NCBI GenBank assembly: GCA_020796225.1
Contig: CM036771.1
Span: 30,634,703-30,698,702, forward strand
Source of the DNA: Arion vulgaris
Lineage: Eukaryota; Mollusca; Gastropoda; Stylommatophora; Arionidae
Length of the DNA: 64,000 bases
Direction: 5' to 3'
The translations under genes and the position numbers were made by a program. A model generated the notes under the pieces. The model searched no databases, was not told the origin of the DNA, and was given only the letters and a program-made list of their open reading frames with translations. Below are positions 12,715 to 27,700 of the stretch, in pieces; position 1 is the first letter of the stretch; every line of letters begins with the position of its first letter.

Positions 12715-15700
12715 TGCATTCTCTTCAACATTTACTGGAGGATACCTCACAACTTTGGCTCTGTCTGAAGTGCAACAATGTTGGTTAAATAACTAATTAA
12801 AACAAATAAAAAACATAACTTCTGGTAATAAAGTATAACTGTGAGTACTTGCTTGTGTTATCAGCTTATTACACACTTGTATTTATGTATAAATGCACAT
12901 AATAATACTTTCTTATCACAGTAGTGGTTATAACACTAACCGTAAGTTCTTTATCGACTGTGACCTTGATTGGTCCATCAGACTGAATGCTACCCCCTAG
13001 GAAAATCTGTAATAGAGATAAATATAAAAAATTAAAATTTCTGCTGCCGTTGAAAACCGTATGGTATGAAATGACTACCACTTTACAATGTTCTAACTCA
13101 AGTATGGTAACAATATGTTGGCTAGTACCTTTCCTCACTTGGGGGACATCAGTTGTGTGAAATATGATTTATTTGATAAATAGAAATGCAGATTTGATGC
13201 AGGTGTGTCTTAAACTGTTATTTCTCTTCTTCTACATAAACTCTCAGACTTCTTTTTCTTCTTTTCTTTATTCCTGTTTTGCCTGACATTGATTGATTGA
13301 TAGGACCATCATCATTACACTTTGGTGAGTAACACTGTGCTCTGATCTCTTTCTTATACAGGAAGATCTCAGCTGAAGTGTACAAACTCTGCAGCACTGC
13401 TGAGGGTATCCCATGTAATTGGAGAAAGTGATATTTTGTAGGAATTTTATTTTTCATCTTTTTTCTAATGAATTTTTTCTGGGCATCGGCTTTCCAGCCT
13501 GGTCTTCTCGATTGAAGTGGTTAGGGTTGTTTTTACGTTCTGAAATTGAACAGGGGACCTACATTTTATTGCTGTCTCCAATAGGACTTGAAGCTTGATC
13601 TCACATATACTGAATCAGGGATCTCTGGAAAAATATCCTGGATGGCTCCACGAGGAAGTGAACTGGTTACCTTTGGCATGAGAGGCGAGCACCTAACATC
13701 TATGTTACAGACCCCCCATCCAAACAGCGTCAGGATAAGAAAAGATTTATAGAACAAGCTTCTCTGAACTCTCAGACTTCAGCTTGAATATGCTCAAAGA
13801 ATAAAGCTTGAATATGCTCAAAGAATAAAGCAGTCTGCTTGCATTCAAAGTGTTTGTCTTGAAATAATATCAGTGATGTTAACTTCCATTTTCTCTATTA
13901 CTCAATTCTGGGGAACTTTTAAAAATGCTCAGCAATCTTTTTGTTCATGCTACAATTATACTTATACCCTGTCACCTCCGTATATACCAGAGAGGTGCAG
14001 CAGCACACATCTGAGATAGTTGTCATCATCACTTGCGATGGACGGCTATTATTAATATTATTATTATACTTATCAGAAGTTCCTGTCTGCGGAGTAGAGG
14101 AGAGTAGATGGTCAACCAACATCTTATGGGACAGTGAGCGTGGGAATATTGGAATGGCTGCAACATTGGAGGATATAGCATGAAGAATAGTCTTGTCCGA
14201 TATGCGAGGATATTGATCAGAAGCACTGATCTGATCTTACGTTTGTTGGTTACCCAGTCTGTTGTGACTTGTACTGTTGTGATCTGAAGATCTTGACTTA
14301 TCCTTTTTCTATCAAACTAGTCTTTCTTCTTGTTCTTTTGTCGTCACACTGTTACCAGGTTGTTATTGAGTGTCATGGTTTTATATCTTAGTCTTGTGCT
14401 CTGCTCTAGTGGCTTGGGCGATAGTTATTTATTTTTCACAGAATTCTGCTATGCCATCTAACCATCTTTTTTGTGGTCTTCCTATCGCCTTCTTTCATGA
14501 TGTTTTGTAGTAGGTTCTGTTGTTGTACAAAACAAGTAACAAGTATTTTATTTTTTAGCCTGGATTTTCTGCTTTCCAAAGTGTAATTGAATACCTGGAT
14601 TGATAAGTTGGTGAAGAAGAAAGCCAACAGCTCTATTATCATATACAGCGTGTTCAAGATAAAAGTAGCCTATCAAGGAAGCCAATCTGGCAAATATTTA
14701 TGAAAAGGAGAAGATTCAATTATGACGTAGTATAGGTCAAGTACACAAGTCTTTTTGTGATGGTGTGTAATTATGGTGCAGGAAGGGGCGATGAACTAAT
14801 GTGATGAAGGACAAGCTAGTCAGAACCGGTTTAAATAGTAAATAGACAAAATGCAATGCATAAATGGCAACTTTTGATTTGTCAATTGGGCTACTTTTAT
14901 CTTGAGTACCCTGTATAACACTAAGACCTAGTACTGGGATGTCTTTAACCAATATACTTACGTTTATCTGTACATTTTTAACATAGTGAATCATTCTTCA
15001 TAGATCACACAAAATAGTATGTTATATAAGAAATAGTTTCAAACAAGACAACACTTTATATCTTCTTCTTCTTCGAACGCTCCATATTGACAACTTGTTA
15101 ACCACTCTGTGTGATTTGTATGTGATCTGAGCCTAAAAGAAATGGTTGTGCCAGTTTCGCACAAGTAGACCAGCACATCCGATTTCTGCAATGCTTTTTA
15201 TTTACTCGGGTAGCATCCCTAGGTCAGTCGCCTCTTACGACATGCCTTGTAGTTCACAGTGGTACTATTCTTTGCTTCTCTTGGGCCCGGCACCACACAG
15301 GCGCAACACTTTATATAAGGCAGCACACTATACAAGACAACATTTTATATACAACAAAAGATCCTATCTTGTATAATGCAATGCATGACCCATCCAAAAA
15401 TGTTATATATTTCAACGCTTTACGTGAAACTTCTTCTATACTACATCACTTTGCACAAGGCAGCATATTATATATATTGCAATGTTTTACACATGATATT
15501 ATTGACATAAGGGAAGACTGCAGTAAAATTATTTAGCAATGGTGAAACATGTAAAAACAAAGTACTGTAGTTTTACAAAATATAAATTATATTGTTTTTG
15601 TATTTTGTAAAACTACAGTACTTTGTTTTTACGTGTTTCGCCATTTACACAAGACAGGTGATATATTATATTATAAAGGTGAATACTTCATTAAAGACAT

Positions 15701-18700
15701 CTTATATAACATGGTACCATTACTAAAAAAATGTTTTTTAAAAACCAAAAAGAGATGTTAAACCTGTCCAACAAGTTTGGGATGGCTCCTGTCTGTTATG
15801 TCATACTGCCTGATGTCTCCATGAAGCCAGTTACTGAAATACATGAACCTGTCATCCAGAGAGAGCAGAATGTCAGTGATGAGACCTGCAAAAGAAAAGC
15901 TCATACAGATACAGAAGCAATCAATCTGGATTTCATAAAGTAAAGATAAGAGTAATGATGGAAAAATTATAGAGATCAAAGTTCTCTTACAGTGGTAGGG
16001 AAAAAATTATGTTCTTTTTACACTATATATAGATAATAAAGCATTTGATTCTTTACCATTCTACTCTCTAGGGGATTCTTAAGACCTATGGCTTTCAGAA
16101 AAAATACATCGTTATCATAAAAGCTCTCTATTCTGAAGCATCCTGCTGTGTAGAACAGATGCAGGATAATCAGAATGGTTCACAGTCAATTCGGGTGTGA
16201 AGCAGGGCTGCGTTATATCACCAATGCTTTTGGGGATAGCTGTAGATTGGATCATGCGCAAATGCACCCAAGATGATCAACTAGACATCAAATGGCTTAA
16301 TAACAGCAGACTATTTGATCTTGACTTTGCCGATGATGTGGCATAAGGAACCCACAAACTAACAAGCAATCTTTGCACACTTGCAGAACAGGTTGGTCTC
16401 CAGATTAATTCTGCCAAGATCAAAATTATGGACCTCACAAACTCAAGAGACAACATCGTAATAAATGGCCAAACACTGGAAAAAGTTAAACATTTTACAT
16501 ATTTGGGTAGTAAAATGTCAAAAACGGAGACAAGATAAAATAAATAAACTATTGTTTTGCTATTGCAGTTAGTACCTTCACTAAGTTAGCAAATATCTGG
16601 CAATCTAAAGACCTTAGTATATGTACAAAAGTTAAATTGTTAGTTCCTGTGTGATTCCTGTACTGACCTACGGTTGTGAATTTTGGAAATCAACAAACAA
16701 AATTGATAAGAAACTGGACAACTTTGAGAATAAATGTCTCTGAAAATTACTAAAAGTAAATGGAGTGATTTCATTTCGAACACCATAGTGAGAGATAGAA
16801 CACAGCAGCAGCCGGTATTGTTATCAAATATTATAAGGCAATGAAGGTAGAAATATTTAGGTCATGTTCTTAGATCAGACGAAAAGAGACTAAATCGACA
16901 AGTGATAGTAAATAGACCTTATGTGGTCACCAGTTGGGAAAAGAAACGTGGAAGACCTAAGACCACTCTTCGAAGAACAATCCTACAAGAAAGTAACTAT
17001 TGGAATGTAAAACCATACGAGATCTCCAACTGCTAGCAACGAACCGCATCACACAGAGATCTAAAATATCTGCCCTATGGCACGAAAGGAACAAACTAAC
17101 TAACTATAGATTAGTTTTACAAATATCTTTTCTCTAGGTATAAATGTCCTAAAGCCAAAAGATTGACTTCATTGCACTGGATTTTACCCCATATGGCTCG
17201 GTCCACAAGGGCACGCGACTTGCTGAGTGTATTACACAAAGCACGAACTCCATAGCTCCGGCTACAATCCTAGGGTCTCTGGAAAAAATGCACTTGTGAA
17301 CAGAACAGCAGAATCTGGATTCGAACACGCGACCTTCAGAACGCAAGGCAAAGGTTTAACCATGTCTCCAGATAAGTTTGAAAAACTGTAATCAATTTGT
17401 TTATCACTTTATTTTTGTATTACATTCTTTATTCTTCTCTCTTACCTTCTCTAAATTTTGTATTTATTTCTAATATATAGAGAGATCAAAGTTCTTCTAC
17501 AGTGATAGGGACAAATTATGTTCTTTGCACATTATTTATAGATTAGTTTAAAAATATATTTTCTTTAGTTTAAGGCTAAGAGCAAAGATGACTATATACA
17601 GTATTACATAAGAAGGGAAAATTAGTTATAAGATATGAAAAACAACACTCAACGTTTCGGTGCTTAAGACCTTTATCAAGAACAGAAAAAACAGAAAAAC
17701 TAAATTAACTAAAACATGACACTAACAAATGATCTGCATCAAAAGATACTGGCATACGTACTCGCGGGCCCCTTGGTCAGCATCTCGTGAATGAAAGAAT
17801 GGACAGGAAATAGGAAGACTATTAGGTTACCGATTGGCTGGCCAATCGGAATTTTAAGTTTAAATGGCCTAAAGCCAAAAGATTGACTTTAGTGCATCGG
17901 GTTTCACCTCATATGGCTTGGTTCAAAATGCATTATTTGATAGCCAACTAACCTGGCATTTCTGGCAGTATCCAACCTTCAACTGCCTTTGGAGCAACTT
18001 GAATAACTTTCTCTTTATCCCAGTCTCCATTCTGAAAACAGCAGGCACACACAATAAATAATACTCATAGCATGATCCACAGACAACCAGAAATCTATTA
18101 GGGTTCTATTTGTATACTAGCTTATTGAATGATAGGACAATCATCATTGCACTTCAGTGAATAACCACGTGTGCTCTGGTCTCTTCTTATACAGGAAAAT
18201 TTCAGCAGCAGTGCATAAATTGCAGTATGGTGGAAAATATTTTTAGAAATCTAAAAAACAAATTGATATGAACAAATTTTGTGCAGACAGAACTTCTTCG
18301 CTTACTCCTATCAATTACAACTGCTAATGGCTCTTTTATGTGCTTCACTTGAACACAGAGCTTATGTTTTATTGCCTGTTTCCAATATAATAAAGAATTA
18401 GATCTCACTAATAATGAGATCAAGAATTGCTGAGCATGCTCAATGACTCCACATGGAATGTGCAAGTTTTGAGCATGAGATGAAGACAAGACTCACATGA
18501 ATGTGAAGCAAGTTTTATGAAGCATGAGATGAACAGTTTTCTTTCTTCTTTCTTCTTCCGCTTTCAACCTCAACGAAGCCAGGTTCCACAAACTTCATTC
18601 ATCCTTCCTCTGCCATCTCTCACGTACATAGGCTCAACTAAGCCTATCCGCCTTCTCTTGCCATCGCCTCACTCTTTCCAGTCCATGTCTATCCTTTAAT

Positions 18701-21700
18701 ATCAGTCCTACCGAGCCTCTTCCAGGTCATTTATATGCCTTTCCTACTTCTTTCCTTGCATGTTCCAAACAGCCTGTTTGCAATGCCTTCCGCGACCTTC
18801 TCAATTTGTGTCCATCCATCAAGCCTTCTCTTCATTAGCTCTTTTCAGTATCAGCTTAGTTCTTTCTCTGAGTTCTCGTTTGTAATCATATACCATCTCA
18901 GTCCCTCTAAGTTCTCTGTAAATATCATCCAGTCCATCTATCCATATGAAGGTCTTAGTTTCTGGAGTTTCTTTATACAATTTTACTTTAAAAACTTCAT
19001 GAAACAATGTGTTTCATTTCCCATCTAAGTTTATTTTTATTCAGTCGATCATCATCACTGCACACGAACCAATTAGTCCATAAGTGCTCAAGATCACCTC
19101 CTCAGTACGCCTCTCCGCAGGCCACTACATCCAGGTTCTGTGGTTACAATTCTTCTTGGTTACCAGGATGTGTTCTTGTCTAGCTACACCACACTTGACC
19201 TGAATTTGCAGTCTGGTTAGTGCTGTGATTCACCACAATAGCATGAATCATGACACGTCCTCTCTCCTTAGAATTCATAATATCACCTGGTCCATTCCGC
19301 CACTTTGTACATCAGCCATACTCTGCAAGCCTATCCAGCGTTCATACATCAGCCATACCTGCAAGGCTATCCGCACGTTCATACATCAGCCATACCTGCA
19401 AGCCTATCCGCGCGTTCATACATCAGCCATACCTGCAAGCCTATCCGCACGTTCATACATCAGCCATACTGCAAGCCTATCCGCACGTTCATACATCAGC
19501 CATACCTGCAAGCCTATCCGCACGTTCATACATCAGCCATACCTGCAAGCCTATCCAGACGCTTCATACATTGCGCCATACTGCAAGCCTATCCGCACGC
19601 TTCATACATCAGCCATACCTGCAAGAATATCCTGCGTTCATACATCAGCCATACCTGCAAGCCTATCCGCACGTTCATACATCAACCATACCTGCAAGCC
19701 TATCCGCACGCTTCATACATCAGCCATACCTGAAGCCTATCCGCACGTTCATACATCAGCCATACCTGCAAGCCTATCCGCACGTTCATACATCAGCCAT
19801 ACTCTGCAAGCCTATCCGCACGTTCATACATCAGCCATACCTGCAAGCCTATCCAGACGTTCATACACAGCCATACTGGGCTCTATCCGCACGTTCATAC
19901 AGCAGCCATACTGCAAGCCTATCCAGACGTTCATACACAGCCATACTGGCAAGCCTATCGCACGTCATACACAGCCATACCTGCAAGCTATCCACGCTTC
20001 ATACATCAGCTATACCTGCAAGCTCTATCCGCACGTTCATACATCAGCCATACCTGCAAGCCTATCCACGTTCATACATCAGCCATACCTGCAAGCCTAT
20101 CCGCACGTTCATACATCAGCCATACCTGCAAGCCTATCCGCACGTTCATACATCAGCCATACTGGCAAGCCTATCCGCACGTTCATACATCAGCCATACT
20201 TGCAAGCCTATCCGCACGTTCATACATCAGCATGCTCAAGCCTATCGCATCGCTATACATCAGCCATACCTGCAAGCCTATCCGCACGTTCATACATCAG
20301 CCATACCTGCAAGCCTATCCGGACGTTCATACATCAGCCATACCTGCAAGCCTATCCGCACGGTCATACATCAGCCATACTGGCAAGCCTATCCGCACGT
20401 TCATACATCAGCCATACTGCAAGCTCTATCCGCACGTTCATACATCAGCCATACCTGCAAGCCTATCGGCACGTTCATACATCAGCCATACCTGCAAGCC
20501 TATCCGCACGTTCATACATCAGCCATACTGCAAGCCTATCCGCACGTTCATACATCAGCCATACGCAAGCCTATCCGCACGTTCATACATCAGCCATACT
20601 GGCAAGCCTATCCGCACGTTCATACATCAGCCATACCTGCAAGCCTATCCGCACGTTCATACATCAGCTATACTGGCAAGCCTATCGGCACGTACATACA
20701 TCAGCCATACCTGCAAGCCTATCCGCACGTTCATACATCAGCCATACCTGCAAGCCTATCCGCACGTTCATACATCAGCCATACTGGCAAGCCTATCCGC
20801 ACGTTCATACATCAGCCATACCTGCAAGCCTATTCGCACGTTCATACATCAGCCATACCTGCAAGCCTATCCGCACGTTCATACATCAGCCATACCTGCA
20901 AGCCTATCCGCACGTTCATACATCAGCCATACTGCAAGCCTATCCGCACGTTCATACATCAGCCATACCTGCAAGCCTATCCGCACGTTCATACATCAGC
21001 CATACCTGCAAGCCTATCCGCACGTTCATACATCAGCCATACCTGCAAGCTTATCCGACGTTATACATCAGCCATACCTGCAAGCCTATCCGCACGTTCA
21101 TACATCAGCCATACCTGCAAGCCTATCCGCACGTTCATACATCAGCCATACCTGCAAGCCTATCCGCACGTTCATACATCAGCCATACCTGCAAGCCTAT
21201 CCGCACGTTCATACATCAGCCATACCTGCAAGCCTATCCGCACGTTCATCATCAGCCATACCTGCAAGCCTATCCGCACGTTCATACATCAGCCATACTG
21301 CAAGCCTATCGCACGTTCATACATCAGCCATACCTGCAAGCCTATCCGCACGTTCATACATCAGCCATACCTGCAAGCCTTATCCGCAGTTCATATATCA
21401 GCCATACCTGCAAGCCTATCCGCAAGGTTCATACATCAGCCATACTGCAAAGCTCTATCCGCACGTTCATACATCAGCCATACCTGCAAGCCTATCCGCA
21501 CGTTCATACATCAGCCATACTGGCAAGCCTATCCGCACGTTCTACATCAGCCATACCTGCAAGAATATCCGCGACGTTCATACATCAGCCATACCTGCAA
21601 GCCTATCCGCACGTTCATACATCAACTATACTGCAAGCTCTATCCGCACGCTTCATACATCAGCCATACCTGCAAGCTCATCCGCACGTTCATACATCAG

Positions 21701-24700
21701 CCATACTTGCAAGCCTATCCGCACGCTCATACATCAGCCATACTCTGCAAGCTATCCGCACGTTCATACATCAGCCATACCTGCAAGCCTATCCGCACGT
21801 TCATACATCAGCCATACCTGCAAGCCTATCCGCACGTTCATACAGCAGCCATACCTGCAAGCCTATCCGCACGTTCATACATCAGCCATATCTGCAAGCC
21901 TATCCGCACGTTCATACATCAGCCATACTGGCAAGTCTATCCGCACGTTCATACAGCAGCCATACCTGCAAGCTATCCGCACGTTCATACATCAGCCATA
22001 CCTGCAAGCTTATCCGCACGTTCATACATCAGCCATACCTGCAAGCCTATCCGCACGTTCATACATCAGCCATACCTGCAAGTCTATCCGACGTTCATAC
22101 ATCAGCCATACCTGCAAGCCTATCCGCACGTTCATACATCAGCCATACCTGCAAGCCTATCCGCACGTTCATACATCAGCCATACTGCAAGCTATCCGCA
22201 CGTTCATACATCAGCCATACCTGCAAGCCTATCCGCACGTTCATACATCAGCCATACCTGCAAGCCTATCCGCACGTTCATACATCAGCCATACCTGCAA
22301 GCCTATCCGACGTTCATACATCAGCCATCTGCAAGCCTATCCACGCTTCATACATCAGCCATACTGCAAGCCTATCCGCACGTTCATACATCAGCCATAC
22401 TGGCAAGTCTATCCGCACGTTCATACATCAGCCATACCTGCAAGCCTATCCGCACGTTCATACATCAGCCATACCTGAAGCCTATCCGCACGTTCATACC
22501 ATCTAGCCCATCCGCACGTCATACATCAGCCCTAGAATATCCGCACGTTCATACATCAGCCATACCTGCAAGCCTATCGCACGTTCATACATCAGCCATA
22601 CCTGCAAGCCTATCCGCACGTTCATACATCAGCCATACCTGAAGCCTATCCGCACGTTCATACATCAGCCATACCTGCAAGCCTATCCGCACGTTCATAC
22701 ATCAGCCATACTGGTAAGTCTATCCGCACGCTTCATACATCAGCCATACCTGCAAGCCTATCCGCACGTTCATACATCAGCCATACTCTGAAAGTCTATC
22801 CGCACGTTCATACATCAGCCATACCTGCAAGCCTATCCGCACGTTCTACATCAGCCATACCTGCAAGCCTATCCGCACGTTCATACATCAGCCATACCTG
22901 CAAAGCCTATCCGCACGTTCATACATCAGCCATACTGGCAAGTCTATCCGCACGTTCATACATCAGCCCATACCTGCAAGCCTATCCGCACGGCCATACC
23001 ATCAGCCATACCTGCAAGCCTATCCGCACGTTCATACATCAGCCATACGGGCAAGTCTATCCGCACGCTCATACATCAGCCATACCTGCAAGCCTATCCG
23101 CACGTTCATACATCAGCTATACCTGCAAGCCTATCCGCACGCTTCATACATCAGCCATACCTGCAAGTTTATCCGCACGTTCCATGCACAGCCATACCTG
23201 CAAGCCTATCCGCACGTTCATACATCAGCCATCCCTGCAAGCCTATCCGCACGTTCATACATCAGCCATACCTGCAAGCCTATCCGCGACGTTCTACATC
23301 AGCCATACTGGCAAAGCCTATCCGCACGTTCATACATCAGCCATCCCTGGCAAGTCTATCCGCACGCTTCATACATCAGCCATACCTGCAAGCCTATCCG
23401 CACGTTCATACATCAGCCATACCTGCAAGCCTATCCGCACGTTCATACATCAGCCATACCTGCAAGCCTATCCGACGCTTCAGCATCAGCCATACTGGCA
23501 AGTCTATCCGCACGTTCATACATCAGCCATACCTGCAAGCCTATCCGCACGTTCATACATCAGCCATACTGCAAAGCCTATCCGCACGTTCATACATCAG
23601 CCATACTTGCAAGCCTATCCGCACGTTCATACATCAGCCATACTGCAAGTCTATCCGACGTTCATACATCAGCCATCCCGGGCAAGTCTATCCGCACGTT
23701 CATACATCAGCCATACCTGCAAGCCTATCCGCACGTTCATACATCAGCCATACCTGCAAGCCTATCCGCACGTTCATACATCAGCCATATCTGCAAGCCT
23801 ATCCGCACGTTCATACATCAGCCATACCTGCAAGCCTATCCGCACGTTCATACATCAGCCATAACTGCAAGCCTATCCACACGTTCATACATCAGCCATA
23901 CCTGCAAGCTTATCTGCACGTTCATACATCAGCCATACTTGGCAAGCCTATCCGACGTTCATACATCAGCCATACTGCAAGTCTACCCCACGTTCATACA
24001 TCAGCCATACCTGCAACCCTTATCCGCACGTTCATACATCAGCCATACCTGCAAGCCTATCCGCACGTTCATACAGCACATACTCTGCAAGCTCATCCGC
24101 ACGTTCATACATCAGCCATACCTGCAAGCCTATCCGCACGTTCATACATCAGCCATACCTGTAAGCCTATCCGCACGTTCATACATCAGCCATACCTGCA
24201 AGCCTATCCGCATCGTTCATACATCAGCCATACCTGCAAGCCTATCCGCACGTTCATACATCAGCCATACCTGCAAGCCTATCCGCACGTTCATACATCA
24301 GCCATACCTGCAAGCCTATCCGCACGTTCATACATCAGCCATACCTGCAAGTCTATCCGCAGTTCATACATCAGCCATACCTGCAACCCTTTATCCGCAC
24401 GTTCATCATCAGCTATACCTGCAAGCCTATCCGCATGTTCATTCAAAGCCATACTGCAAGCCTATCCGCACGTTCATACATCAGCCATACTTGCAAGTCT
24501 ATCCGCACGTTCATACATCAGCCATACCTGCAAGCCTATCCGACGTTCATACATCACCCATACTTCAAGCCTATCCACGTTCATAATCAACCATACCTCT
24601 ATCCGCACGTTTCATACATCAGCTATACTGCAACCCTTTATCCGCAGCTCATACATCAGCCTATACTTGCAAGCTATCCTGCAGTTCATACATCAGCCAT

Positions 24701-27700
24701 ACCTGCAAGCCTATCCGCACGTTCATACATCAGCCATCCCTGCAAGCCTATCCGCACGTTCATACATCAGCCATACTGCAAGCCTATCCGCACGTTCATA
24801 CATCAGCCATACTCTGCAAGCCTATCCGCACGTTCATACATCAGCCATACCTGCAAGCCTATCCGCACGTTCATACATCAGCCATACCTGCAAGCCTATC
24901 CGCACGTTCATACATCAGCCATACCTCGCAAGTCTATCCGCACGTTCATATCAGTACCTGCAACCCTATCCGATGTCTACATCAGCATACCTGCAAGCCT
25001 ATCCGCACGTTCATACATCAGCCATACCTGCAAGCCTATCCGCACGTTCATACATTACTATACTGGCAAGCCTATCTGAGCATACATCAGCCATACCTGC
25101 AAGCCTATCCGCATGTTCATACATCAGCCATACCTGCAAGCCTATCCGCACGTTCATCACCATACCGCAAGCCATCCACGTTATACATCAGCATACCTGC
25201 AAGCCTATCCGCACGTTCATCAGTAACCTGCGTATCGCACGTTCATCATCAGTAACGCAAGTATCCGACGCCCAGCAACCTGCGTATCGAGTCCATCACA
25301 TACCTGCAAGCCACCGACGTCATCACAGCTACGCAAGCCTATCCGCCTCATACACAGCCATAAGCTATCCGCACGTTTACACAGCCATACTGCAATATCC
25401 GCAGCTCACAGCTACTGGTATCCATCATACATCAGCTCCGCGTATCCGACGTTCATACACGCCATACCTGCAGCTATCGAGTTCATAATCAGCCATACCT
25501 GCAAGCTATCCACGCTACATCAGCATACCTAAGTATCGAGTTATACACATACGTGTATCCGACGTCTACATCAGCTACTGCAAGCCTATCCGCAGCATAA
25601 TCACCTACTGCCTATCCACGTTCATACATCACCATAGCAGCCTATCCGAGTTCATACATCAGCCATACCTGAAGTATCCGCACGTCTACATCGCCATACA
25701 AGCCTATCCGACGTCAACATCAGCATACTGGTTATCCGCACGTTCATCAGCCAATGCGTTACCCGCTCATACATCAGCTACTCAAGTATCCGCACGTCAT
25801 AATCAGCTACTGGTATCCGCACGTTCCATCAGCATACTGCGTATCGACGTCATACATCAGCATACTGCAGTATCACAGCTAATCAGCAACTGGATCCGCA
25901 GTTTACATCAGCCATACTGTGTTTATCGCACGTTCATATCAGCATATGCGTTATCCGCACGTTCATACATCAGCCATACTGGCTATCCGACGTCATCAGC
26001 CATATGGCATCGCAGTCATACAGCATACTGAAGTATCGCACCATAATCAGATACCTGAAGCTATCCGCAGTCACATCCCATACCTGGTATCCACGTCACA
26101 TCAGCCATACGTGCTTCCCACGTCATAATCAGCCATACTGCGCTATCCGCACGTCACACAGCATACCGCGCCATCCCACGTCTACATCAGCCATACCTGC
26201 AAGCTATCCGCACGTTCAACCAGCCATACTGGTCATCCGCACGTCAAACGCCATACCGTATCCGACGTCACATCAGCCATACTGCAAGCTATCCGCACGT
26301 CATACATCAGCTACCTGCAAGCCTACCCACGTCACATCAGCACTGGTATCCACGTTCATACATCAGCCATACCTGCAAGCCTATCCGACGTTCATACATC
26401 AGCCATTAAGCTATCCCACGTTCCATCACCATACCTGGCTATCGTTCATACATCGCCATACTGGCCATCCGACGTTCACCAGCCATACTGCAAGCTATCC
26501 GCACGTCATACATCAGCCATACCAAGCTATCCGCACGTCACAATACCTGCAAGCCTATCCGCACGTTCAACAGCATATTGTACCGCACGTTCATACATCA
26601 CCATCTGCAAGCTATCCGACGTTCACATCAGCCATCCAGCCTATCATCCCATCAGCCATACCTGCGCTATCCGAGTCATACATCAGCCATACCTGCTATC
26701 CGCACGCTCATACATCAGCCATACTGCGCCATCCGCACGTTCATATCAGCTCTCGCATCCGCAGTTCATACATCAGCCATACCTGCAGTATCCACGTTCA
26801 TACATAGCATACAAGTATCGCACGTCAAATCAATACGTGTATCCGACGTTCACATCAGCCATCTGCAAGCTATCCGCAGTTCATACATCAGCATACTGAA
26901 GCTATCACGTTCTATCAGCCATACAAGCCTATCCACGTTCATACATCAGCCATACTAAGCTATCCGCAGTCATACATCCCACTGCAAGCTATCCGCACCT
27001 ACATCAGCCATCGAAGCCATCCGCAGTTCATCAGCCTACTCAGTATTTGCCCATACACAGCATCCGGCTTATCCGCACGTTCATCATCACCATTGCAAGC
27101 TATCCACGTTCATAATCACATACGACATCCGCAGTCATACATCAGCCATATCGCAAGTCCGCACGTTCACAGCCATATGAAGCCTATCCGAGTTCATAAT
27201 CGCCATACTGGATCCGCACGTCAAAGCCTACTGAAGCTATCCGCCCATCAGCCATACCGCAAGCATCCGCACGTCACATCACATACCTAAGCCTATCCGC
27301 AGTCATACATCAGCCATACCGCAAGCCTATCCGACGCCATACATAGATACTGCAGTATCGCACGTCATACATCGCCATACCTGCAAGCCTATCCGCATTC
27401 ATCAGCCATACTTGCTATCGCACGCTCATACATACCTGCAAGCCTATCGAGCATCACATACCTGCAAGCCTATCCGCAGTCATACATCAGCTTTTAGTAT
27501 CCAGACGTCATACATCACCAAAGCTCTCAAGCCATCCGCATATCGCTTCATACATCAGCCATCCTGCAAGTATCCTACGTTCATACATCAGCATACTGCC
27601 AATCATCGCCGTTCATACATCAGCATACTGCAAGTCTATCCACGTTCATACATCAGCCATACCTGCAAGCCTATCCCGCGTTCATATCAGCATACCTCGC

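Noticed and set aside
12511..12796. IYIYIY ORFs on both strands
   Set aside because: Translation of a TA microsatellite.
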